Shown: positions 49,367 through 62,003 of the stretch, in pieces | How the letters are laid out: the number at the start of each line of letters is the position of its first letter | How positions within the stretch are numbered: the stretch's first letter is position 1 | Assembly: GCA_024305405.1 (NCBI GenBank) | Contig: JAKNDB010000109.1 | Coordinates: 3,100,001 to 3,164,000 of the forward strand | Reading direction: 5' to 3' | DNA: 64,000 nucleotides | Source: Dirofilaria immitis | Taxonomy: Eukaryota > Nematoda > Chromadorea > Rhabditida > Onchocercidae | Made by a program: the position numbers and the translations under genes | Notes under the pieces: model-generated | Seen by the model: the letters and a program-made list of their open reading frames with translations, nothing else | Database searches by the model: none | Told to the model about the DNA's origin: nothing

Positions 49367-52300
49367 AACAGTTCAAGAGTTTACACTGAGTTCTTGTTTG
49401 CGTTATGCGGAGGTTCTCATACTTTTTCGTTTCCAGTCTCGTTTATTTTGTAAATTATTGGTAGGCATCGCGTATTTGAAATTAACATTTGCATGGTATT
49501 ATGACATAGATGATTATCCGTTTGGACATCTCGCTTTTTGAAGTATATGATGATGAAAGCAGTGTACAGTTTTCCAACTTTGTTGAAGCGGGTTTTACTA
49601 ATCGCGCGGCTACGTTTTTGAACCATTATATCATAAATCAAACTTCTAATATAACAAATGTGCCTTTTTTATAAATTGCATCTGTTATTGTCAAGTTGTT
49701 AGTTTTTTTCCTTTTTTTCATTCTAAATTTTAAAGATCTGCAATGTCTTTAGCGTTAGTATTTTGATTCCTAAAAGTTTGCTGTATAGTGCATGTGCAAA
49801 TAATACTAATTGTATTAGAGTTCCAAAGTACTAAGTGACTATCCAATATCATCACTTTTTGGTTATTTTATCAGAATTTTGTATAATATTATAAATCGTT
49901 TCCTTTACCATTGCCGAGATGGTTGAATTAACAGAAGTATCGTAAGTTTAGAGGATATAAATGAGCGGTTATTGTTTATAGTGCTATGGAAATATTTTTT
50001 ATTCACGACCGAAATATGTTGTTTTTGGTTTTAAACGTCGCTACTCTTAATTTTTAGAGTAAAGGCAAATAATTTTCATAGTCTTGATATTATTGTTAAT
50101 GTGATGTAAGGATTATGTCAGTATTGCTGGTATCGGGTTTTATATATCAATGATCTTCTTAGTTAAGTGCTTTATAACGTTGATTTCAGGAATATTATTA
50201 CATTTCAACTAATTTTTTCATATCTTAAGAATCCGGTCTTCCAGTATTATTTATGCAAGTATTAAAAAATTTGTTTCTTATTCCATCTTGTTTCTATGTC
50301 TGATCAAATTTTTCCAATGTTTTTTTTTCATTTAATTGCACTACATTCATGTTATTAGTTTAATAATTCTTTACATTGGATTTTTTAACAATACTTTTTA
50401 ATGGTTCTCTTTATTATAAACTATATTCATGTTGTTCTTTTGATATTCCTATCATTATTGTACTTTATTTCATGTTGTTGTTCTTTCAGGTAATCCGTTT
50501 TTCCATTCCTTGCGAGTGAAATGATTTTTTTTTCATTATTCCTTAATCTTTTTCATCAAAATAAAATTGTTTCTTTCTGTTAACTTGCCAGAATATATTA
50601 ATACCCTCGGAAGTTTACTTTCGATAAATGTTGAAATCTCGAGGAACATAGAATGTTGCACCATCTCCAAGTACCTCAGGACAATAATATTCTGCAATGC
50701 CAATAAATTACAGCGATGAAAATATGAGGAACCCAACCAATTTACATGAGTTGCATCTAGGAGAATTGGTAGGTCGAAAATTATTTCATCGTAAGTAGAT
50801 TGGAAGTGATGAGTCATTCAAATCATTAGATTTCGTATCAGAATAAATGTTTCCATAAGAATACGGTTTATCGTATAAACTGGCATTATCCTGTTTGGAA
50901 TTCACTTGTTTTAATTTGTGAAGACTTCAGTTCTCTTTCATTTTTCCTTACATTGCGATCCTTTCTTTAAAACCATGGTAATGTAATTAACAGATGTGCA
51001 TTCACAGTAAACTTCATTCCATCATAATTTGCTGTAGCAGAAATTGAATGAAACAGTTTTCCGTTATAGCAGCTACTTCAGCACGTCAAGCCTTCATAAC
51101 ATATATTATTTTAAGATATGTTAGATCAACCAAAAAAACCTAAAATGATGCAGATACGAAATATTTCGGGAATTCCAGTAAGTTAACTGGGAATCAGAAA
51201 CAGGATTGGCAAATTCGATCCAAGCAATAAACCTAATAATTCAGTTCTGTCCTTTGGACACAAATAATATTTTTCCTGCGAAAAGGATTTTTGATCAAGA
51301 TCTGGAAGTTTATTGTGACAAGCTGTATCTGTGAATTATTTAATTCCTTAAAGCACTGCTTGAAAATAACTTAATCTTTACTTAGTAAGTCACTATGAAA
51401 TCATTATCCATATAGTGCTGTATATCAGTTTCATGACAACTGATTAACTTACATTAAACAGCGCTTGCTTATATTACAGCTCTCCTGTCAAATTCCGAAC
51501 GTCATAGATTATAAAGTTCTTATAGTAACAATATAATTCACAAGGTAGAAAAATAAGGAATAAAATAAAAACTTATCTGTGAGACTGCTATTGTCTAAGA
51601 GGTTCATTTCTGAAAGCATGAAATTGTTCGTTAATGATCATTTCTAAAAATTCCATCGAAGATTTCTTGGTTTGCATCTCGAATACCATATAGCGTTTGC
51701 TTTTTTGATAACCTCGTTATCATTCTAAAGAAATAATTCTATTATTTAATGCTATCGATCCTCGAAGGACGCGAAGGAGTAGTTTGTATGCTTAGCAAAA
51801 TGGAAAGTTATTCATGGCATGGCGCTGTTGCTCTTTAAAAAGTTATCGGAACATATTGTTCATAGTCCGCGATGTTTTCCAACATAATTCACAGTCACTT
51901 TACAAATCATTTACATTTTTTTATGCTTTCTAAAGTTTTATTCATTCAATTTCCAATCTTAGATGCATAAAAGCACAAATACTGTTAGGTGGGGATATAT
52001 CACATCTTCGAGTCAAAATTATTTCAAATTTCGTATTATTAATTTATGATAATGATGATTTAAAAATCTGTAGAAAATCTTAGCCTTGTATAAATGCTGT
52101 ATAAAAACCTGAATTCTTACACTAAAATGCTACATGATCAAATTTTTTAAAATGAGCAAAGTCGCTTATCATCATGTTTGCTTCCAAATTCATCATCGCC
52201 TTCTTCTCACTCCCAGTTTGTCTTGTTGACTTTTTGTCTTCCTTCACCTTTTCCCCATTGCTCTGTAGATTTCGATACTCCTTGTAAAAGTCGATTATCA

Positions 52301-54352
52301 TTATCACTTTTATATGAATTTGCGGCGCTTGCATCCTATGTCTTTATCAGATCACTTTTCTCATCTTAGATTTATTTATAACATTCAGAAACTCAAGAAA
52401 AGTTATTTGTTTTGGGAACAGTCTGAAGTTACTTCAACTGATTGATTTTTAATATGCCACTCTTGGTTTTACCATTTACATGATTTAATCCCATGATATT
52501 GAAGCTATTTGATGTTCGCTAATCATAATTTTCTTTTATTACCAATCTATACATTGCTTACTTAGTTAATCGTTGTGCTCAGCTGCCTTTGCTATTTTAT
52601 TTTATTTTCACACCACTGTAGGAAAGGCTATATCGACTGTTTCCCTTAAGAAAATCTAGTTTTCTGGATGGGAAACACGAAGAATATCGTAATACTGGGA
52701 TATTTATTCTTTGGTCGCTAAGATGAATCACAAGTTATTTCTGCTATTAATTTTGTCAACAGAATAATGTAACTTTTGTAAATAACCGACTATTAGTCAA
52801 TAATTATATCGAATAAATTCGTTATTTTGTGGCTTTCTGCTCTTTTTAAACTATTCAAAAGTTTTTCTTTTTCTTCGATTTATTATTGCAATATGTGAGA
52901 CGAGCAAAAGTAAATCATATGCACTGATTGATATTGGTTGTATTCAACAGATATCTAATATTGAAATTCGTTGACAACGAATAGTCACGAATCACAAAAT
53001 TTGACTAATTCAGTTTTATAAAATCCGAAACTCGTACAGTTTGCCTTGTGACGTCCGTAAATACTCTTTCATTCAGCTTGAATTATAAAAATAATGAAAT
53101 TTAGAGAGTAAGTGTTTAGAAATCAAGTATCTTCTATGTATTCTCTTGTGCTGCCAAACATTTTGTGCACTTCCGTAGAATGTGCATTGTTTGAATTTCT
53201 CTAAATATTTGATAATTTCCATTATATTTACATTTTGTATTTACAGCAATTGAAGAATAATAATTTTTAAATATAATGTCTGAAATTTTATATTGAAAAC
53301 ACTGCCATGATACAATGAACAATATTCAGGTTGGTTCAATTAGTACTTGACTGCTTCTCATCACAATAAAAAGTAAAGCGAATTAGAAAATTCTCTCCCT
53401 TTTTCCGTAGCCATCATCTTATATTTGAAGCAATTTTTCGTTAAAATCAGTATGAATGAAAATATCTCTATCCAATATTCAACTTGAATAATCCCCTTTT
53501 ATAAGGAATTACTATCCATTTAAATTTTTTGTCCCATGTCGGTCTTTTAATTATGAAAACGAAGAATTGGTTGAATTTGGAAGGAACATATTCCTATGGC
53601 GAGAATGACGGACAGTCAGATAGGGCCAATTTGAATATTATTCATGCTAGTATTCAAAAATTTTTCTAAGATTCGAGAAAGATGAAAGACAGAAATAAAG
53701 TGATATTCTATAAGCTTCTTTGCAGCGAAATAAGACTAGATTCAGATCTGTATTTGTTTAATGAAACTATAGGCAATTCACGAGACTGAAAGTTGTGCAG
53801 GATTCGAGAAGTACTCGAGGCTATTATGTGGAGCGCACTATAAATCCCGTGCGCCATTCCGTCAACAGGAAAAAGAATTGACCTTTTAAATAAAACAATT
53901 TTCACATATCTTCTGCTCCATTGGATGAAATAATGCGATCTCCTTGTTTGAAAATTTGTTTGTAATTACCTAATGATAAGCTCTTTTTTAACTGTGCAAA
54001 TACCAGTTATAATCCCCTTCTTCCTGGTGTTTGGAAAATTCGAAATTTGAAAATTTTATAGTAAAACAAATAATTGCTTTTTGAATGCTAGAGTTAGCGT
54101 GATTTTTATTAAATAATGTGTTTTTCTTTTTCATGATACGCCAATTTATATTTTACTAATCTGTGTATGTCCTTAGAATCGTAGCATTTATTAGTTTTAC
54201 TAGTTGGCTCCTATGTCTCGATTTTTTCAAGTTTTTTCGACTCATCAGCTTTAAAAGCGAAGTAAATTAGTAAGTCCCTATTTTCGTTTTATATTTCGTA
54301 ATTTTTAAATAAAATTAATGTGAAGTCTTTAGAAACCCTTATCCAGGCCAAC
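49367..54352. other. Long gene-poor interval (about 5 kb)
   Basis: The largest stretch between recognised genes. It is AT-rich with frequent poly-T and poly-A runs. Frames such as 50536-50817 (minus, 93 codons) and 52122-52334 (minus, 70 codons) lack recognisable motifs or flanking splice structure. No RNA gene, repeat family or mobile element was recognised. It may hold introns or UTRs of DDX20 or of the aminotransferase. Confidence 0.5.
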
Positions 54353-57146
54353 ATGAATCATTTGACACAACTGGTCCGGCCAAATGTGCTAAATAGATTC
54401 ATTCGGCGTGACAGATGGTTGTCGCTTTCTTCAAAATTAAGCGGATGCCACTTTCATAAAACTACTACTGTATCTGCTGCGTCTTCTTTTAGGATAAGTT
54501 TCATTTTAGTCATTAATTTAGAGAAATTTAACACTTGACTTATAAGTATTTCCTTATCAATAAATGCAACCAACTGAAAGGGTTTTAGCATTGTGATTTG
54601 GAAATCATCAAGGTAAAACAGGAGAAAATGCAACAAAAGCCAGAACCGGGAAGTGAGCTGTTGTTCGGTCATCTATTTTCAGATCACATGCTTGAGGTTA
54701 TTTTCGGACTCGATTTTTCGAAGAAAACTTGCAAAAAAAGCGTTTTAGCAATTTGCAATGAATTAAATTATTTGAATATTATTAAATAACAATTATAGAT
54801 AGAATGGACGGCGAAAAAGGTTGGTCTCGGCCTTTAATATGTCCGCTTCATGATCTAATAATGCATCCCGCTGCCAAGGTCAGTATTTTTAACATGAAAT
54901 GCACGCTAAATATTACGGATTCTGTAATCTAAAGTCCATATCTATTTAATGCTTTTTTAATGAAAGAACATTAGCTCAGAAACAAACGAATAAAAGGTGG
55001 AAATTTGAGATTCAATAAATACCTCAAATTGGGAGAGAGAAGCGAGAATATGTAAATGTTTTATCTAGGTTCTTCATTATGCCACTGAACTGTTCGAAGG
55101 AATGAAGGCATATAGGTGTGACGATGGCAGAATTAATTTGTTCCGCGTGGAAAAAACATGGAACGCATGTATCGTTCTGCAGTTCGAGCTACTCTCCCGG
55201 TTTCTTTTATTCTTCTTTCCGTTTGTCAAATTAAAGAAAAAACTTTTCTTGCGCTAAATTTTTTGCCAACATGAAGTTTTAATTTTAGCTTAAAACTGTA
55301 GATCTTTGAGATAAAAGTCAAGTATAGCATCTTTTTGAGAGTTATCGAGGTTTCCACGAAAACTTAATTACGAAAAACTCGCATCTAAACAGCATTCTCG
55401 CAGATGATTTATTCTTAGATAATTAATTTACACAAACCCCAAAGGAAATCATGAGATTGCAATCCACTGAAATGAAAAACTTCAAGGAAATTAAAATATG
55501 AGCTTGCCTTTACTTGGCAGAAATAGGGAGATTTCAAATCTAATTTTAACCGAGTATAAGTCGAATAAAAGAAAAATGCAAACTACATTTTTTAAACCTT
55601 TTTCTCTGATAAATAAAAATGGACTGAAGATGTTTTCAGACATTCGATACAAATGAATTGAAAAAACTGATTTGTGAATTAGTAAACATTGATGCTGATT
55701 GGGTGCCTAAATCACCGGGCTCACTCTATATTCGTCCAACACTTATTGCTACAGAGGTTTTAATTTCTGGTGACTAATTATTAATAGAGATAAGTGAAGC
55801 GATAATCAAAACTGCTAATTTAATTAGTTCATTTTGAAAAATATTTTAAGCCAACTCTTGGAATATCGCATGCAGAGCAAGCATTACTTTTCGTATTAAC
55901 TGGTCCAGTTGGGCAGTACTACTCGACTGGATTCAAACCTGTTTCGCTATACGCTGATCCAACTTGCTGCCGATCATTTCCTGGAGGTGTTGGGCAATAT
56001 AAAATGGGCTGGTAAAGCTTTTGTTTTGGAAGTAGAAGCGTAATTTCTGCTGGTATTTATCATAATGAAAACTATTCTAAGCAAGCTAAATGGTATTTTT
56101 TTGGTAATAATTTCGACAATGAGGAATGTCTTAAAAGACGTTTTTTTTCCTTATTATTTCAGTAATTATGCGCCAACAATATTAATCAGTAAAATAGCGG
56201 CTTCGAAAAATTGCCAACAGGTATTGTGGTTGTTTGGTGAAGAGCAATGGATCACAGAAGTAGGATCAATGAATATCTTCATGTATTGGGAGAATGAACA
56301 AGGAGGTTCGTTCGTAATTTCAAAATATATTCTAAATTCATGCAAAATGTTGGAATTCTAGACTTTCTCTTTCCAGATATTCGTTTCTTGCCATTCTTCA
56401 GATAACGAATTAGTAACAGCGCCATTATACGATGGAATAATATTACCAGGCATTACTAGAGATAGCATTTTGCATTTGGGAAGACAGATGCATGATATCA
56501 AAGTTACTGAACGCTATGTTCAAATGGAAGAAGTACGACGAGCCATCAGGAAGGAAGAGTAAGAAGCTCGGCCTCTTTTACAAAGCAGAGAGAGAGAGAA
56601 AAATAACTAAATCCGTTTTTTTTTATATGTATATGACAGCAGTATCTTTAAACTACAGGAAGATTGTATACGTGCTTTCTTCATTAACATACCTCCGTAT
56701 GTTAGTGAAAGTCAGAAATTCAGTGAACTTTGACATGCGACAAATTTTCTTGATTTCAAAGTTTCGAACTATTTGGAACATGAAAATAGAAAAAGAAATA
56801 GTAAAATAGTATTACAGATGTACGAGATGTTTGGTACCGGCACAGCATGTGTTGTTTCTCCAGTGGATCGAATTTTATATAAAAATCCATCTACAGGAGA
56901 TTTCGAAGAAATGACAATACCGACTATAACACACAAGCCCAATCTTATGCAGAAACTTTACCAAACAGTGGTCGACATTCAGGTTATTACTGGTTCCACT
57001 TACTTAATTTATCCGCTTTCAAAAAATTTAATAAGAAACCGTGGTATCTTCTTTTTATTCAATGACACATACGTATTTGATTTGCTAAATGCTAATTATA
57101 GTACGGGAAGACAAAGAAACCAGAATGGACGACGGAAGTTACCTGA
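54353..57146 (+). CDS. bcat: Branched-chain amino acid aminotransferase (BCAT, class IV PLP)
   Basis: Transaminates leucine, isoleucine and valine with 2-oxoglutarate. Exon 1 (54353-54469) is arginine-rich without acidic residues near its start ([19 protein letters not shown]), suggesting mitochondrial import; a TATCCAG acceptor precedes it. Exons 54589-54696, 54799-54878, 55069-55199, 55640-55756, 55851-56011, 56163-56305, 56402 to about 56560, 56818-56982 and 57102-57146 follow. Family segments: [63 protein letters not shown], the PLP lysine in [52 protein letters not shown], and the C-terminal [13 protein letters not shown] before TGA. Single A bases are missing in runs at 54814-54818 (AKKGWSRP), 55151-55156 ([10 protein letters not shown]) and probably 56551-56552. 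Gene otherwise complete and collinear with the family. Confidence 0.93.
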
Positions 57147-57452
57147 CTTTTTCGATCAACCATATAACTACGTCCACTTCTTGAAACTTACTTAGATTTG
57201 AAAAGTAAAGTTAATGTTGAATTCACATAACGTTCAATATATCCAACGTATTGATGAATATCTTCTGCACTTCACAAGCCATCATTTTTATAAACTCGTT
57301 TCATTGGTAGTTCTTCTGTTAATTTTCTTCAACATAACGCATGTATTCAAAATTTTGCGAGTCAATTTTTTCTTGCTTAACACTGAATCCAAGATTCTTT
57401 TACGTCAGTAACCAGAATGTTTGAAAATGAAATCGTCATTATTTCTCTGAAA

Positions 57453-60400
57453 TCACTTGGTACGATTTCTGTCTTTCTGCTGGACTTTATTTCGTTTTCG
57501 GTCTTTGAGTGGATCATGCTGTAAATACAAATTATATGAAAGTTTTTAGTTGATGATAAAGAAGGAAAAAGGAATGAAGATCACTTGCTTTTGAACTAAA
57601 CATATAATATGATACCGAATTAACCTTTATATATCGAGATTTCAATTAATCCCAAATAAATTATAAATTTATACTTACATAAGTAGCATTAAAATGCTTG
57701 ATTCGGACAACGATCGGGCTAAACAAAGCAAGTCTTTGATGCTTTTGAAGCTTAATGTTACTGAGTGCCCGGAAATGCCATTCACTTCAAGAAATTCAGT
57801 TTTACTAAAATCGAGAAGCACTTCTGCTGTCAACTAAAATATTCATTTTCTTATTAATAAAATATTCAATCAATTGAAACTGTTGTGTTTATTCACTAAC
57901 TTTATTTTGTGAAATTATGGAACAATTATCATCCAGACTGTGATGCAACTAACCGTCGATGTGTAAAGTACAGAAGGTAGTGTAACGGTATCACTGATCG
58001 GAAATTTGAGGAAAACGCGTATAGTTTAGAATTTTCCACATGCGGTATAAAAGCCATATCATTCTTCACTTTGTATTCGCTTGGTGGACTTATTGTGTAC
58101 CTTTAATTAGAAATTGATGATCGGATAGTGAACATGAATATAACAGTTTCATACAATTGTAAAGCTTTGAAAATGCTTACCAAATGTAGAGAGAATCATT
58201 TTGATACATCCATGGGTAAGTGTTGAAAATAGCTTCCCGATTGCGCTTTACCCATCTACCAAGCTCACGAAGTCGATCCTCAAAAATAGGCGCTATCATT
58301 CCGGATTTATCTGGACCGATATTTAACAGCATGTTTCCATTGCAAGCAATAGTCCTCACTAGTTGACTAATGAGATATGACACTGTGTTTACGTCTTCGC
58401 TCTAAATTTTTTTAACCTTGAGATTTTTTCTTTCTAACTTCTTCACTTTTATTATTTTCAAAGCTTAAGGATACTCTTCCGAAATTTCCGCCCTTTCTTG
58501 TTCTTTTTCAGCTTTCTTTTCCTTTTCATTTTAGCTAATCTGTTTTGTGTTCTGCTGCCAAAAATTTCATGGCACTAATTTTCTTCATTTATTGACTAAA
58601 GTAAAGTCCCACGTATAAATAATTAGTACAATGGACTTAACAAATTCTAGTAAAGAATAATTTACTCGCATATTCCGACGATATCCCCACGATTTTTTAT
58701 CAAGTGTAAGACAATTTTCCCATTTACGTCTTAACAAATAACCTGCAATAAATTCACATCTTTCGTCAATTATTTCTGTCTTTAAACTTACAATAAGATT
58801 GATGAACAAGTCTTTGTGCAGAACATTATCAATAAAAATTTGCCACACTTTCTTATTCTATCAACTTTGAAAAGAAAAAACCTGGATCAAAGCGATCTGA
58901 ATATGTTAAGAAACCTCCATGTTTACCTGAAATACCTTCACCCCATCGATCATTCACTGCTACTATGTCTTTCACTGGGCTGGAAACATGAACATAAACT
59001 CCAGTTCACAATGGCATTTTGAAATCATAAGTGATTTCAATATCCACTTATTTGATCAAGCGAAAGAAAAGAAATATTGATTGCCAAATTTTTAATAAAA
59101 ACAACTGTATTCGGCATCATCGAAAGTACAAATTTTCAACCTTGAATTATAAAGCCATGCAATAAATTCTTTTGACTTCCAGTAATCATCACTCATTTCC
59201 CAGTCTCCATCGCTCCAAATAATTTCAGGTTCATAATTCCTCACTATTTCCAACATTTGTGGATATGAAACATACTGTAATTCATTTTTGGTTAGTTAAT
59301 TAGCGATATTTGTACTGATTTCTAATATTATAATAAAAGTAAAATTAGAGCTACTAGCCTTTACGTAGTCAGCTGTGCTATATTTGCGATCATTAATGTA
59401 ATAGCGATTAAACCACTCATATTGAGAAAAATATAGACCAAAATGAACCTTGGATTCGAGAAATGCATTCTTTAATTCACCTGTAGCTAAACATAGAAAG
59501 CAGGAAAGACGCTCAGAAAACTAAAAAAGCGTCAATCGGGAAGAAATAATAGTATATTTTTGTGTATTTTAGCGAGCAGAAAAGATATATGGCGTAAAAT
59601 ATGAACAGTTGTAGTACTGATCAGAAAATGATTCAAGATTTAATATAAGGAAAAAGTATTTAAAATAAAATAAACAAACATCATACCAACGATATCTCTG
59701 TGAGGGCCAACATCAACTGAATTCCAGTTCCAGGAAGTTGCGCTTGGCCACATTGTGAAGCCTTCATGATGTTTGCTTGTGAACACAAAATATCTTCAAA
59801 CGACCTTTTTGCATGGTACTACAGTTGAATTTGTAGCATGTGTGACCGATGAAACACAAGCAAGAAAACTTACCTTGCTCCGGATGCTTCCACGATATCT
59901 TGAAACATGGAAGCGTTAAAATGTTCAGCTGTGAACTGAAATTTTCCGAATTTTTTCATTGCGTACTTTATAGCTTTGGTAAAGTTTTTGAATTTTCGAC
60001 AATTGAAGAAAATTGGAAAAAAAGACTATACATTAGAAATAGTCTCATAAATGTGCAGTTTCTGGAACCCTTCAAGATGGAAATTCATGTGTCCTTAATA
60101 TTTTTACTCATTAATAAGATTTGCACTAGGACACTAGAATGGGACGTACGTCTTGAGCTAAATCGGCATAGGTGACACCGGGTTTGTAATATCTGTTCAT
60201 ATATTGAATAATATCTGAGCTATTTGATATTTTCCATGCGTACCACATCCACTCCGAACTGAAAGCATCTTCATGTTGTGAACGTCGTATTCAATAATAT
60301 CAGCAATACAACTATAGTTTTTTTCGAAAGAAAAATGGAGAAAGTTCCACTATTTCTTGCAAATTAATGAAAAATAAGCGTATAATCACTTACTGAATTG

Positions 60401-60835
60401 CTGGTACTGAATAAATTCCCCAATGACAAAATATGCCAAGTTTAGCATTTTGATACCATTGCGGTATCGGTCTCGAATCGATTGAATCCCAAGTTGGCTA
60501 AATTGTTTCAATCTATTTGTTTATTAAATTATACGAATTGATAGCTTATAATCTGCTTAGTTATCAAATGTAAAGAGAATTTGAAAACCTTCAATGTCAC
60601 CAGTAAGATTTCTAACGAAGACTTCCAATTAAATATTTACTTAGTAATTGAAATATGTCAAAAACATTAAATTTGAGCATTATCCTACAAACTATTTTTT
60701 CTCTAAAAAACCTTATACCATTCTAATTCTTATCAAAACATATGTGGCTTACCAAATAATTTTTGCTTGTATCCATTGCTGAGCATCGATGTTAATTAAC
60801 AGAAGAATAACACTTCTGAGAATGTACAACATCAT
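57453..60835 (-). CDS. fuca: Alpha-L-fucosidase (GH29), secreted/lysosomal
   Basis: Hydrolyses terminal alpha-L-fucose from glycoconjugates. Starts at 60835 with signal peptide [19 protein letters not shown]. Then [19 protein letters not shown] and [13 protein letters not shown] (60.4-60.5 kb), [10 protein letters not shown] with KPGVTYADL (60.2 kb), [20 protein letters not shown] (59.9 kb), [20 protein letters not shown] with VGPHRDIV (59.7-59.8 kb), the catalytic nucleophile in IIWSDGDWE (59.2 kb), [16 protein letters not shown] (58.9 kb), SWGYRRNM (58.7 kb), [15 protein letters not shown] (58.3 kb) and the C-terminal sandwich. The last exon is basic: [14 protein letters not shown]... to TGA 57453. 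Single A/T bases are missing at plus 60760-60764 (restores AKNYLPTW), 58012-58015 (YAFFLKFP) and 57748-57749. Convergent with the aminotransferase, 306 bases between stops. Confidence 0.93.
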
Positions 60836-62003
60836 CCCTACACTGCAGTAACTTCACTTTCGTTTTTATTGTCGGCAATCGAACATCTGTAAGATCATTC
60901 AGGACAACCTCACTCTCAAACACTATATCTGATCCTATGTCAGACAAACCGTTTTCGAATCCCTATATGAAAGATTCTTTTGCTTGGAATCCCGTGGTTG
61001 GATTAGTTTTTCACTCCCTTACTCATTATCTAAATTTGCCAAACCCTCCACATCAGTCAAATTACCATTTCCACTGAAGCTTACGGCAATGAATTTTTCT
61101 TTTATCAGTTCTACATTAACTTTTTGACAGAAAACATCAATATGTGAAAATAAGAGAATGTGAACACCCTCTTACAAATCCCAGTTTTATCAAACTACCT
61201 TCCTCTTACTACTTTTCATCCTTCCTTCATCCGAAACCTTTCACGAACATATCACTCCTTCCTAAGCGGCTTAACCAATTACAATGACTGTCTTCGACGT
61301 CTAAAACTTCAGAGCCATTTTTCTGCTATTTCTTTTGATATCCAAACTACCCGTATATCTTTCTCTTCCAACAGCCCTTCTATGCATTTTGGAAAGAACA
61401 TGAAATTCCAACAACCAATCAAGAGTGCATGTCAAAGGTTCATCACTTTTATTTGATTGCTCTGGCTATATGGTATTTCGGAAATTGTTTCGTCCAATAG
61501 GAATCAGAAATATTTAAGCATTGATATCCTGAAGTAACAGTGAACCACTGATTTTGCTGCATGCTCCAAGTATTTGAGACATAGAAAAGTACTAAAATCA
61601 CACAGGTAAAAAAAACACTAACATTTATAGTTGCTCATAATTTCAAGTATTATAAAATAAGAACTAATCTGAACAACTTATGATCTGAAATTTGAGCCTA
61701 GAGTTTAAAAGAAAGATCAGGAAATAATGACATAAATCTAAACTAATCTAATCATATTTTAATAAGCGCGACCGAAAGAACCTAATCATATAATGTGAAG
61801 TGATATAAAAAAAAAACAAAGGTTGCAAGAAAATTATTTCATTGAACAAATCATTATGTTTCATACAATGTTTCAAAAGTTAATATTACTAATCACATGA
61901 ATCTCTGCATCAGGAAGCAGTAAGTTTACAACACGAACTGCTGTTTTTCACGTAACAAATTATTTTGATTAATACAGCACTTGTTCCAAAAATAATATCG
62001 CTT
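60836..62003. other. Intergenic interval fucosidase to UQCRC2
   Basis: About 1.2 kb between two minus-strand genes. The plus frame at 61160-61456 (98 codons, serine/threonine rich) is open but unrecognised and without splice support. Nothing else is visible. Confidence 0.45.

Noticed and set aside
49890..49935. Segment with tRNA-like start (GCCGAGATGGTTGAATT)
   Set aside because: No matching acceptor stem, anticodon arm or T-loop found downstream.
50536..50817. 93-codon minus-strand frame in the 5 kb gene-poor block
   Set aside because: Unrecognised, isolated and without consensus splice borders; not enough to call a gene.
54353..57146. Aminotransferase as a pseudogene because of multiple frame breaks
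   Set aside because: All motifs including the PLP lysine and the C-terminal exon are intact, and all breaks are single missing A bases in runs, as in unrelated neighbours.
61160..61456. 98-codon plus-strand frame between fucosidase and UQCRC2
   Set aside because: Low-complexity serine/threonine content, no similarity, opposite strand to the flanking genes with no splice context.
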